Notes under the pieces: model-generated | Seen by the model: only the letters and a program-made list of their open reading frames with translations | Told to the model about the DNA's origin: nothing | Database searches by the model: none | Program-made: the position numbers and the translations under genes | In this document: piece by piece, positions 21,402-31,556 of the stretch | Numbering within the stretch: position 1 is the first letter of the stretch | Layout: each line of letters begins with the position of its first letter | Origin: Atherix ibis | Lineage: Eukaryota > Arthropoda > Insecta > Diptera > Athericidae | DNA: 64,000 nucleotides | Reading direction: 5' to 3' | Assembly: GCA_958298945.1 (NCBI GenBank) | Contig: OY282606.1 | Span: 41,925,920 to 41,989,919 of the forward strand

Positions 21402-22493
21402 CCCGGTGTATAAGGTTAAATCCGCTGTTTTTTAGTCAAAAAACACGTTTTTTTTTTATAGAAAGTAAAAATAAATTTATTCAAAGTACATGCCCTCGCT
21501 AGCTACACATTTTTTCCATCTCTCGGGCAATTTGTGGATACCACGCCAAAAAATTCCTTCTCTTTCGAGGTAAACCACTCATCAAGCCATTTTCGTACAT
21601 CTTCGTAAGAATCGAAGTGCTGCTCAGCGAGCGCGTGGCCCATCGACGAAAACGGGTGGTAGTCGGAAAGGGCCAGTTTTGGTGAATAAGCGGGGTGGCG
21701 TAGCACCTCCCAGTTGAGTGTCACTAAGTAGTTTCGGACCATTTTTGACGTGTGCGATGGTGCGTTGTCATGGAGGAAAATCAGCTTGTCATGTCTTTGT
21801 TGATAATCCGTCCTTTTTTCACGCAGAGCATAGTGCAATATAATTATTTGTTGGTGGTAGCGGTGGACATTGACAGTTTCACCAGGTTTCAACATCTCAT
21901 AGTAGACGATACCCTGCTGATCCTAGCAAACGCACAGCATCGTTTTCCATCCGAACGATTTGGTCTTGGGGAAGATGTTGATAGTTGGCCGGGATCAACC
22001 CACGATTTCTTACGTTTAGGATTCTCGAAATATATCCACTTTTCATTGCCTGTCACAATCCGATGCAGGAACGACTTTCTTTTTTGTCTTGCAAGCAAGA
22101 TTTCGCATGTGTTTTGTCGTCGCTCCATCTGCCTATCGTTCAATTCATGCGGCACCCATTTTCCGATCTTTTCAATTTTTCCCATGGCACACAGACGCAT
22201 GGAAATGGCTGATTGAGTAACACCCAATTGCTCCGCGAGCATTTTTTGCGATTGGGTATCGTCTTCGTCCAAAAGAACCTGCAATTGATGGTCCTCAACT
22301 TTCCTAGGCCGATTTTCAAGCTTCTTGTCTCACAAGTCATAATTGTCGTCTCTGAACCGACGAAACCAATCTCGGCACGTTATTTCCAATAAAGCACTAT
22401 CACGATAGGCCTCCGTAAGCATTTGATGCAATTCGACAGCCGATTTCTTCAAATTGAAGCAGAAAAGCAGAGCTTCCCGCATATGCTCTTTTC
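21402..22493 (-). mobile_element. Mos1-like mariner A3, 5'-truncated
   Basis: The left end is intact: TA at 21400-21401, then cccggtgtataaggttaaat. The right side stops matching the family at about 22493, inside the codons for the first dozen residues, so the 5' inverted repeat and start codon are gone. Confidence 0.88.
21503..22493 (-). pseudogene. Mos1-like mariner transposase pseudogene (A3)
   Basis: Reading leftwards, fragments cover the SRMLTEAYRD-like region (frameshifted), QVLLDEDDTQSQKMLAEQLG and GVTQSAISMRL. The long frame then runs to TGNEKWIYFENPKRKKSWV, in which the first catalytic Asp is Asn (GDEKW to GNEKW). The C-terminal frame has MLKPGETVNVHRYHQQ, FLHDNAPSHTS and YSPKLALSDYH. 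It ends with CPRDGKNV. The start is lost, at least two frame shifts are present and one catalytic Asp is changed. Confidence 0.85.
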
Positions 22494-22639
22494 TCACAAG
22501 ACGCCTAAGGATACTACTGCCTTCCGGAACAACAACTGTGATAGAAGAAATTTCGGAATGGTAAGGATTGACTACTACTTGAAAATAATATTGGAAAATA
22601 TATAATTTATGAACAGTTGTTAGCCCGTTTAGAACAAAT

Positions 22640-23440
22640 AATTGCTGAAAGTGATAGCCTATATAATGTACTCTTGTTACATCTGAACATTATCTGGAAA
22701 TCGAAACAACTCTTTTCATCTCTAAAATCCCTTTTAAAAAAATGAAATTTTTAAAAGACTGTGAATCTTGAACATTTCCTAATATCGCCTATTATTGCTA
22801 GTATTTCTCAAGGCAATATCTACGAGTACATATAGCTTTACAAAACGCCCAGCTCTAATTTCATATAACTTCTGTTCTTCGTCGTGAATCTTACGTCTCT
22901 ACATACCTTAATGGCAGTAAAAATCCTCGATAGTAACAAGTACGTTATCTAAGACTAAATCCAATATAAACGATTGGTCTGGAGCTCATATACGTGACTG
23001 AAAAGACTTGAAGTGAACAGACGATACAAATAAAGACTTAGACAATCACGTTTACAGCCTTCAACTGATAGTATCTTCCTTTTTTCTAATACAAACCTTT
23101 TCGAACCTGCGGACTAGAATTCTAGGGTTCCACCAACTCTTCCAATTCCTATCCTATCTAATCCATTCGGTTAAAAATCCTTTGTAAGGAAGGAGTTTGA
23201 TTAATTCAATGAATTAATTGTTTCTCGTTATAAAAAGTTTAATCCTCGTTAATTATATCATCCTTGTTCTCTTGTAAGATAATTATTCTCAGTAAGAAAC
23301 GCCAGTAATTAATGACCACGATAGTTAATTAAGCCTCAATAGTGGAAATAGCCCTGATGGGTACTAGCTGCCTTTTCATATTCCACATGATTGACATTTT
23401 CATTAATATATCTGCTTAGTGCTTACAGTAGTTGTAGAAT
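22640..23440 (+). pseudogene. Jockey-like LINE remnant
   Basis: Decayed plus-strand pol sequence includes SEHYLEIETTLFIS, then LISPIIASISQGNI, where ISQG corresponds to the GVPQG box before the YADD motif. The 3' part shares phrases with the LINE at 42600-43360 (for example ggagtttgattaattca), so both are copies of one family. No frame is open for long. Confidence 0.5.
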
Positions 23441-23579
23441 ATTTAATTAATTGAAACTTCAGAAAATTACAACCAAACCGCCTTAAGGGTACCCGAGTAC
23501 CCAACTATATGCATAAGTGTTCAAACAGCTTCGACCTGCCCTGGGTTGCTGTTCCCTCACCAAACAGTAACTATATGAA

Positions 23580-24760
23580 TTGGTATTTCGAGGCCTGGCA
23601 TCGTTCAAGTCCCAAAAATTACCCAGGATAAACTTCTTCGGGCATGCAGGGGTGATAAAAAGGCATCTGGGCCAGATGACACACCCCCTATTGCACTTAG
23701 AGCCGCTATCGCGGTGCATCCTTATACATTTTCGGAAGTTTTTAATACCTGTCTTAGTAAGGGAATTTTTTCGCAACTTTAGAAGAGGCTATATCTGGTG
23801 CTACTACAACGGAGGGGCAGAGGGGCTTATCTGTAGTTCAATTTGGCTTCAGGAGGGCGTGCTCTAGCTTGGATGCTATTGATTTGGTCGTTGGAACAGC
23901 GCGTAAATTTATCGAGGGCAAAAGGTGGAAAATAGCCGCCATAAAGTACTGCGCCATTATAACTCTTGATGTGAAGAACGGCTTCAACTCGGCGAGATGG
24001 AATCGTACTCTTGACGCCCTGGGCTCAATTTGTATTCCGGAGTATATTATCGGGCTAATAGAAGACTATCCTGCTGTATGCTATGACAATATGAGCGGAT
24101 GGGTTGATTAGAGCAACCTACATATATAGAGTTGTCTCAGTCTACCGTAGGAGCGCGTTGAGGATGGCCTGCACATTCCACTGTTGTCTTACGAGGCCAT
24201 TTGTGTTGTGGCCGAAATGATACCGATTAAAATACTGGCAGATGAGCGACAGGGACTGTACCGACGGAGAAGTCAGTGTGATGCTATGGCGCGATCCGTG
24301 GCACGTACGGAGAAAGGAAACGAATCCAAGAGGAGGTGGCAAAATCGTTGGGATGATGCCACCGACGGCGGTGGATCCGTGGATAGGCCGACACCATGGT
24401 GGTGTTGATTACAATCTATCACAATTTATGACGGGACACGGATGTTATTGGGCTTACCAATTCCATTTTAAATTGGATTCTAGCCTAATGTATCCTACTT
24501 GTGACTGGATGGTGGATAGCGTGGAGTACGTGTTCCCTTAGTGCATCCAATTCAATGTGGAAAGAGAAGATGCTCAGACTCTGATGTTGAATTCGAGGAC
24601 GTCTTGGGAGTGGCTTTGATGTTGAACCTGAGGACGTCTTGGGAGGCTGTCGAAGTCCTTCTGACAACGGTCCTAAAAAAACTACGTCGGGAAGAGCGTG
24701 AAAGAAAACGATAATAATAATTCACCAGAGTAGCCTGATGGCGGTTCCGTGGGGTGATAT
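23580..24760 (+). mobile_element. R1-like non-LTR retrotransposon, internally deleted
   Basis: A plus-strand LINE has the N-terminal half of its reverse transcriptase joined directly to the C-terminal end of ORF2, with about half the protein missing near 24110. A short 3' untranslated part follows the stop at 24712-24714. The 5' end, ORF1 and endonuclease are absent. The match to the R1 clade is from memory of its conserved C-terminus. Confidence 0.75.
23624..24714 (+). pseudogene. R1-like reverse transcriptase / ORF2 pseudogene
   Basis: Motifs in order are: DKLLRACRGDKKASGPDDTP; ALRAAIAVHPYTFSEVFNTC; after a stop, VVQFGFRRACSSLDAIDLVV; and KYCAIITLDVKNGFNSARWN (palm motif A, with the catalytic Asp in LDVKNGFN). 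Beyond the deletion come YEAICVVAEMIPIKILADE, RRWQNRWDDAT, PWIGRHHGGVDYNLSQFMTG and HGCYWAYQFHFKLDSS, the usual C-terminal tract. A 35-bp tandem duplication at 24582-24650 repeats MLNxRTSWE and shifts the frame. The YADD box is lost in the deletion, so the protein cannot work. Confidence 0.8.
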
Positions 24761-26503
24761 AGATATGTGACCAAGTAAGGTGGTTTAAGTAGGTTAAAGT
24801 CTCATACTTTGTCTTTCGATAATTTTCACTTTAACAAAAATAAAATATAAAAAAAAAGTTCAAACTGAAGGAAAATCCTTTTATTCTAAGGAAAATAGTC
24901 TGTCGTTTGGAAAAAGGAAATTCTTTTATAAAAAAAATATAAATAATTATCACATTATATGAAATAAGTCAATAGTTAGAGTAATAGAAAAATATTAATA
25001 ATAAATTAACTTTTGTATTGTAGATACGACACTCCCAAAAATGATGGGAAAATGGAAAATATTCGCATGCTATTTGCGATAAAATCTCTCTTGTGTCTCA
25101 ACAGCTTAGCATAATATTAATCCATTTATTTATTACAGAATAAATAATGATAAAAAAATACACTAAAGAATATGATAAATTATTATGAAAATATTGAATA
25201 GTATACTGTCTACAATAAATCATTAATTTTATGTGTTAAATTGCACTTCATTAATTTTCTAGCAAAAACTCATGCCATATTCATCAAAATTCCTATGAAC
25301 ATTTATAATTTATAAATTTAGTTATAAAATATCTTTAAGAAAATTAAATTCGAAAGTGTTCACTAAATAATCGAATCGTTAAAGAGATTCAATGAACCAA
25401 AAAATATTCGGGTCTATGCAAATTTATGATTTGAAATTTTACACAAGAATTTAATAGCTTAATACGAATTTTCGGGAGTTTCTGAACTTAGGGCTTGACA
25501 AAATGCTAATCAAGCACAAGATTTATGCGCTATTTGCACAAAACCACAACCACAATTCCTCATATGATAAATTCATAAAGTGAGTGAAACTTTTTGGTTT
25601 TATTTATGTTAAAGTTTCGGTTGGTTCGTAATGTAAACATACGTGTACATACCCTAGCCACTTTGCACAAAATATTTTTGAAGTGATGGCAATCAGCCGA
25701 AAGCAACAGGTTGGATAGGCAGCTTGGTTTTACCAGAACACTTCAAGACTGACACATTTATTTTTAATTGGACTGCGGACACTTCAATGTTTAAACTTTT
25801 GTTCCTTCTTGACACCTTCTATGATCATAATAATATTCTGCCTATAATTTCAGGTATCATAAGATACTTTTGAGTTATTGATTTAAAAAAAAAACTTACC
25901 CACCCAACAATAAACAGTAATCAGAATATTTTTATTATATACTCATTAAAGTTCTACATAAGTTTAGTATGATACACGTACTTTTGTTAGCCTAATTTTG
26001 TCTAGTACTTTTGTTAACCTACACATAAAATTCTATACGAAGCTAGAATAATTTTTTCCCTACCCAATACTTTAATACTATTAATTGAAGCATTTCTTCT
26101 ACAGACATATTCAGAATTTCCTTAGATTAAATATATTTTCAAAAATATCACGTATAGATTTAGAAAAAAATACGATAAAAAACAAATTCAAGCTATTCCA
26201 TCCTTGCAAAGCCAGAATAAATCACAAAAAACAATTTAATTTAATTCGATTCGAACGATTTATTGCTAGTCGTATTGTTTTGCATACTTCATTGGATGTG
26301 GTTGGTTTTAAGCTGGAAAAAATTATTTTAATCGACTTATCAGATAGTCGTAATGGCATTTTTGTTTTTTGTTTTTGAAAAAAAATGGAATCTCACCGAC
26401 AATTCAATTACACAAAATTAAAATGGAAATAATTGTGTTCCGATTGATTTTGTGAATGAAATTGATTGATTAAATCCTATTCTTATTGATAATGTTGATT
26501 TAC
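24761..26503. other. AT-rich stretch without a recognised gene
   Basis: A 97-codon plus frame (26085-26378) is lysine- and isoleucine-rich, without motifs, and is probably chance in AT-rich DNA. Nothing else was seen. Confidence 0.5.
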
Positions 26504-26555
26504 TTCCTGGAATTTTGCTTTACGTTCTTTATAACGTAAAGCAAAATTTCAGGAA
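26504..26555. repeat. Inverted repeat, 23-bp arms, 6-base loop
   Basis: The left arm 26504-26526 and right arm 26533-26555 are complementary with one mismatch. The core is attttgctttacgtt. It lies 100 bp before mariner D1. Confidence 0.9.
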
Positions 26556-26658
26556 AAAATTATATACTTTATATAATTTTTAGGACTCCACATTGAGACG
26601 TCGATTTCTTTGCATCCTCTCTGGAAAGAAAAGTGTATTGTTCCGGTAATTTTTAATA

Positions 26659-27871
26659 CGAGGGTCGTTCAATAAGTCCTTAGAAAATCCGAGAAATTGC
26701 GCTCGTAGTGTCGGTAAGTAGCATTATCGACAGGAAAGCTGTCAAAATTTCAGCTCGATCCATAGCGTAGGTCAATTTCTATCGTCGATTAAAGTTAACG
26801 ACATTTATTTGTGCATAACAATGGAAAAAAGCGAGTTTAGGGCTCTCATCAAACATCTCCATTTGAAAGGCTTAAGCCCGAAAGAAATCAGAGCCGAGTT
26901 GGATGCAGTTCATGGCACATCTGCACCTGTGTTTGCGACGGTTTACAATTGCGTGAATGAATTTAAACGTGGCCGTTCATCCACAAAAGATGAACATCGT
27001 TCAGGACGCCCAGTTGAGGTGTCTACTCCTGAAATCATAGACAAAATCCACGATCTGGCCACGGGCATATCACAAGGTACAGTCGCTTCAATTTTGCATG
27101 AAAAATTGTCTGTGAAAAAAATGTCGGCAAGATGGGTGCCGCGTTTGCTCTCAGAGGAGAATAAGCGCAATCGTGTAATGGACTCTGAGGTTATGTTGGC
27201 ACTCTTTCATCGCAATCCTGCCGAATTCCTTCGTCGATATGTCACTGTGGACAAAACCTGGATACACTACTACACTCCAGAAACGAAGAGACAGTCATCA
27301 CAGTGGATTTTCCAGGGTGAACGGGCTCCGAAGAAGGCAAAAACTGTGCCATCGGCCGGCAAGGTGATGGCCACGGTCTTTTGGGATTCGCAGGGTACCA
27401 TTTTTATCGACTACTTGAAAAAAGGAAAAACAATAACAGGAGCGTATTACGCGTCGTTATTGCAATGGTTGAGCGAGGAAATCAAAGAGAAACGCCCCGA
27501 TCTGAAGAAGAAAAAAATCCTCTTGCATCAGAACAATGCGCGTGTGCACACCTGCGCTGTTTCCATGGCCAAAATTGTGGAATTGAGAATGGAATTGTTG
27601 CGGGATCCCGCTTATTCACCAGATTTGGCCCCGAGTGACTATTTTCTTTTCCCCAATTAGAAGAAATGGCTTGGCGGACGACGGTTCACTTCCAACGAGG
27701 ACGTCATTGCTCAAACGGATGAGTATTTTGCAGAACTTCCGAAATCCTATTTTTTGGACGGGATAAAAATTTTGGAAAAACTGTTTAAAAAGTGTATAGA
27801 GCTAAAAGGAGATTTTTTTTAAAAAAACAGTTTTTTCCATTTTTTTCTAAGGACTTATTGAACGACCCTCG
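26659..27871 (+). mobile_element. Mariner D1
   Basis: The element is 1213 bp, flanked by TA at 26657-26658 and 27872-27873. The inverted repeats begin cgagggtcgttcaataagtc and end with the inverse. It is shorter than D2 and D3 mainly because of an in-frame 42-bp deletion. Confidence 0.95.
26821..27822 (+). pseudogene. Mariner D34D transposase pseudogene (D1)
   Basis: ATG 26821 begins MEKSEFRALIKHLHLKG. The frame is kept over the whole 334 codons except for one TAG at 27658-27660, where D2 and D3 have a Leu codon (FPNLKKW). Fourteen codons of the second helix-turn-helix are missing compared with D2 (KIHDL joined directly to ATGISQG). The second catalytic Asp is replaced by Asn (LLHQNNARVHT against LLHQDNARVHT), and VDETW reads VDKTW. 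It is dead by both stop and active-site change. The terminal repeats remain good. Confidence 0.92.
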
Positions 27872-27999
27872 TATTTATCAATCTTTTGATCGAGTTTGTG
27901 ACTCGAGCTTGCAATGGAAAATTAGAAGAATCTTTTCATACAAATTTTACATTACTTAAATCATTTCTTAAAAAACCATATTTCCAAGTAAATGTTGTA

Positions 28000-28380
28000 A
28001 TGGACGAGGCCTAGAGCAAAAATCTTAAATATGTTTCAGAAACTTTCTTAAACCCAAGTTTATATCCTCCAAAACTGGTTTACCAAATCGACCATAAAAG
28101 TGAATAAACGTAAATGTGTTTACGAGATTTTTACGCTCTGCCCTATATAACATAATGGAACTGAAATATCAGAAAATACTGAAGTTTAGCACTTAGGGCT
28201 GAACTAAACGCATGATATGGTATCCACATAGAAGACTTAATCGACTAGAACTGAACAGATTATACCGCTAACTAATTCGTCTTCTAAACAAACATTCTAA
28301 ACTTATAATAGATAGGCAAGTATTTCTATGCAATGCCCACCAAGCCTTCTAAATTCCGTCTTAATTAAGCCTCTTATTTC
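28000..28380 (+). pseudogene. Jockey-like LINE fragment
   Basis: A plus frame gives RLNRLELNRLYR, a stop, then LIRLLNKHSKLIIDRQVFLC, which resembles the jockey-type thumb region (ELNLRYRKLYWLLNKHSKL..NKLLLYN). The sequence on either side is decayed. It lies directly before the DUF7869-like element. Confidence 0.45.
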
Positions 28381-28610
28381 CGTCGACTTCAATTCCTTCG
28401 ATCGAAAGTATAATTGAGGACACCGCTGCAAAAAGGAGGCAGCTCCATTTTACCAATTTTTTCAGGAGAAGCAAAAAACTGTATCCCTACGAATTCTGTG
28501 GATTTTCTTACTTTATTCATGTGTGGAGTTAAACTCTATTACTTAATACATAATATACTCTCAAATTGCTCCTCTTGGAAACTTGGATAGATAATAATAT
28601 AAAAAATTAA

Positions 28611-28645
28611 ACGATGGAGCTGCCCCCTTTTTTGCACTGGAGGAT
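28611..28645. repeat. Internal third copy of the DUF7869-element terminal repeat
   Basis: The sequence tggagctgcccccttttttgc matches the complement of the left terminal repeat with a few changes. With 28417-28451 it would form a 230-bp inverted-repeat unit nested inside the larger element. Confidence 0.7.
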
Positions 28646-28681
28646 GCGAAAAAAAGTCAATAATAAATTTCAAGTTATGTA

Positions 28682-29350
28682 TTAACAATTTTTTTTTAAG
28701 CTATCTTCTTCGTGCCCAACAGTTTGATCTTCTTCTTGGCTCTTCAGCTGGTCATAAAACCACATAAATCTGGGGGCACATATTTTGTTGTGAGTTCTCG
28801 GACATGTAGATATTTGGGGCGCTTAAGTGGTAACGGCCCAGAGTAGAAGAGAGATGTAGAAGTAGGTAAAGTTAACGTAACGCCATGTTTCTGAAGGATA
28901 AACAAGTCCCTTAGCAAGGCAGAGGCAACACTGCTGCATTCTACGCCTTTTGCTGTATACGCCATGACATGGTAGGAAGATATCCCAAATTTTTGTTTCC
29001 TTTTGTTTGAAATGGTTGTTTTGAAAGCCCCTTTAAAATGACCACTGAAATTTAAAATTATATCTTGGGAAACTGGAACTACTATAAATTTGCGGCATGT
29101 ATTTTTAACCAGTTGAACCCATTCTTCTGGCAAATAGATTCTTTCCAGTTTCCTTTTCTCTTTTTCGATTAATCCAAAGCTCCTGTCGCAAGGAAGAAAA
29201 CTGTACCCCGGTTCTAGAAATCTATGTATTATTTCAGAAAATCTGTTAGTATTTAAAAGAAGTGTATAAAGGTCCTGAGCCAAGAAAATGTTTTTATTTT
29301 GTGAGCTGCAGTTATCGGAATAAGGATATATTTTTGTGGCTGATGGTGCT
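28682..29350 (-). pseudogene. DUF7869-like protein, C-terminal part
   Basis: The minus frame begins in HYFLENFLAPSATK and has YSDNCSSQNKNIFLAQDLYT, then FLPCDRSFGLIEKEKRKLER, IYLPEEWVQLVKN, SQDIILNFSGHFKGAFKTTI and, near the end, LTTKYVPPDLCGF. This is the order I know from uncharacterised insect and fungal proteins with a DUF7869 domain (FSDGCGGQNKN, LPxDRDFG, YTPxQW, YVP..YLAFY). A T deletion near 28750 ends the frame at 28744. In the next frame the expected FYDQLKSQEED continues to a stop at 28684-28682. The SDNC Asp and the CDR Asp could be catalytic, but that is inference. The domain number is from memory. Confidence 0.6.
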
Positions 29351-29536
29351 AAAAAGTTCTCAAGAAAATAGTGTAAAAAACCTTACTACATCATCAGCTT
29401 TGGAATACTTTATATCCACTGGAAAAAAATCGCCAAAAAATGGAGCTGCCTCCTTTTTGCAGCGGTGCCTTCAATTGTTGGTGGTCGCTTCCGCAATAGT
29501 GGCTTCGTTTGTTTTTCTTAAAGGGTTATTAGACCT

Positions 29537-29747
29537 CGCCAAAAGCTATTGCTCAGGTGGTCTGATTGGTCCAAAAGGATAGGATAAGGGATAAGGGAAT
29601 GAAAATCGCCAAAAGCTATTGCTCAGGTGGTCTGATTGGTCCGAAAGGATAGGATAAGGGATAAGGACCATGCTGCTACAGTGGGCTAAGAGAACCCATG
29701 ACCCTTTGGATGATAGTCCAGCACGCTATCGACTGAGCTACGGGGCC
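29537..29747 (-). repeat. Probable tRNA-derived SINE with a duplicated body
   Basis: The minus strand from 29747 reads ggccccgtagctcagtcgat and later gggttctcttagccc, resembling a tRNA with A box (TAGCTCAGTCGATAGC) and B box (GGTTC..). The anticodon stem does not pair properly, so it is not a functional tRNA. The body, with ccttatcccttatcctatcc, is present twice (29537-29596 and 29607-29666, nearly identical, 70-bp period). This is the layout of a tRNA-headed SINE. The family is not recognised. Confidence 0.55.
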
Positions 29748-29749
29748 GG

Positions 29750-30520
29750 CTGGTCTATAGTGATAAAAATGTTTTTTTTTTTGGCAATAATTTTATTTTG
29801 CTTTTATACATGAATGTCTGGAAGGTTTCCCCTGAAATCATTTTTAGTTCCTCGGTTTCGCACCTTTGGTTGTTCTCGACAGTACTGCGATCAAAGGGCT
29901 ACTTGCAAGCCAATCTGCAATATCTAGAATTTGTAAGATTGCAGCTCTTTTAGTGGGACTAACCTCCACATACTCTCGAAATAAAAACTGGTATCATGGG
30001 GTATTAAAACACACTGTGCCTGATCATGAGATGAGATGCCTTACCTATAATGCGGTGGTTGTGTGGTTAATACATACATCGCGGGTACAGTATTAGAACC
30101 TATCACGACAAATGATGTTAGACGTTTAGGTAGGTCTTGCTATCAACAGTTAGGATAACTAGCTTGTAACGAGTTAATGACTATTAGCAATGACTGTACG
30201 TATAGTGGATGTACGTTGTTCAGTAGGCGGGACCAGATAGAAGCGGAAAAGGTGCGAATTAAGAATGAGGGAACCGGTATACTATTGTAGTTGAGACCAC
30301 ACACCATTGTGAATTTCACAGAATAGTTGTTTGATTGCTACATGCATTGTAATGGTAGTTTATGACATTGATGGTGAAAGAGGGCATTGGAAGGTTATAC
30401 TGCGGCTACCTCTCATTGTAGGGTGTTTCATTGCATTCAGTAATCTAAGGCACTAAGTCGAAGTTGAAAAAGAGTGCTGAAAGTTGGATTTGGGCCAGAT
30501 GGGTACAACCCGCTGGATCT
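29750..30520. other. Spacer without a recognised gene
   Basis: The composition is less AT-rich than average. A 76-codon plus frame (29866-30096) is open but has no motif. It could be an old element, but I cannot identify it. Confidence 0.4.
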
Positions 30521-30522
30521 AA

Positions 30523-31554
30523 CAGTTCGGCTGAAAAGTTTAGAATGTTGACGTCTAGATGGCGCCTCTTGCAAAAATTGGTTCGTGAGATATAGCATTT
30601 TGAGTGGAGCAACTTTTGTTATTGAAAAAAAATGGATAAAGACGAATTTCGTGTATTGATAAAGCATTGCTTTTTGATGAAAAAAAATACAGTGGAAACC
30701 AAAGCATGGTTTGACAAACTGTATCCGGACTCTGCTACAGCTATTTCAACTGTGGAATATTGGTTTCGTCAATTTCGAACTGGTCGTACGAGCACAGTTG
30801 ATGCAGAACGCAGTGGACGCCCAAAAGAGGTGGTGACGGCAGAAAACATCAAAAAAATCCACAAAATAATTTTAAATGACCGTAAAGTGAAGTTGAGCGA
30901 GATAGCTGAGACTCTGAAGATATCGAAAGAGAATGTTGGACATATCGTGCATGCATATTTGGGCACGCGAAAGCTGTGTGCAAAGTGGGTGCCGCGTGAG
31001 CTCACTGTGGACCAAAAACAACAACGTGTTGATGATTCTGAACAGTGTTTGGAGCTGTTCAAGCGCAATAAACCCGAATTTTTGCGTCGATATGTGACAA
31101 TGGATGAAACATGGCTCCGTCACTACACTCCAGAGTCCAATCGGCAGTCGGCAGACTGGAGAGCGAGCGACGAACCGAATCCAAAGCGTGGAAAGACGCA
31201 ACAGTCGGCTGGCAAGGTTATGGCGTCTGTATTTTGGGATGCGCATGGTATAATATTTATTGACTATCTCCAGAAGGGACAGACGATCAACAGCGACTAT
31301 TATATAGCGTTATTGGATCCTGTTTGCAGACCTCAAGAGAATGTTCGCTGGCAAGAAATTTAAGACCGATGATGAAACTGAGGCCTATTTTGAGGCAAAA
31401 CCGAAAGAGTACTATAAAAATGGTATCGAAAAGTTGGAAGATCGCTATAATCGCTGTATCGCCCTCGAAGGCAACTATGTTGAATAATAAAAATGAATTT
31501 TGCAAAAAAAAATATTTCTACTGTGTTACGTTCTAAACTTTTCAGCCGAACTGT
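30523..31554 (+). mobile_element. Irritans-like mariner E, internally deleted
   Basis: The element is 1032 bp, flanked by TA at 30521-30522 and 31555-31556. The inverted repeats read acagttcggctgaaaagttt at the left and its inverse at the right. Length and content show one internal deletion of about 200 bp near 31320. Confidence 0.93.
30632..31487 (+). pseudogene. Himar1/irritans-like mariner transposase pseudogene (E)
   Basis: It starts MDKDEFRVLIKHCFLMKKNT and stays open for 243 codons through CAKWVPRELTVDQKQ, VTMDETWLRHYTPE (first catalytic Asp), VMASVFWDAHGIIFIDYL and INSDYYIALLD. There a deletion removes the region with the second and third catalytic Asp and shifts the frame. The C-terminus resumes with DLKRMFAGKKF and YFEAKPKEYYKNGIEKLEDR and reaches its stop at 31485-31487. 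It resembles the irritans group closely. Apart from the deletion it is well preserved. Confidence 0.92.
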
Positions 31555-31556
31555 TA

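Larger units (their letters stand above)
28417..29472 (-). mobile_element. TIR transposon encoding part of a DUF7869-like protein
   Basis: The left end 28417-28451 and right end 29437-29472 are inverted repeats sharing about 32 consecutive bases (core caccgctgcaaaaaggaggc). They are flanked by AATTG at 28412-28416 and 29473-29477, a likely 5-bp target duplication. A third, diverged copy in inverse orientation to the left end lies at 28611-28645. The only coding content is the C-terminal part of a protein with a DUF7869-like domain on the minus strand. It looks like an internal-deletion derivative of a larger DNA transposon. Confidence 0.65.

Noticed and set aside
29680..29747. Functional tRNA gene on the minus strand
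   Set aside because: The A and B boxes are recognisable, but the anticodon arm does not pair with a seven-base loop, and a repeated SINE-like body follows.
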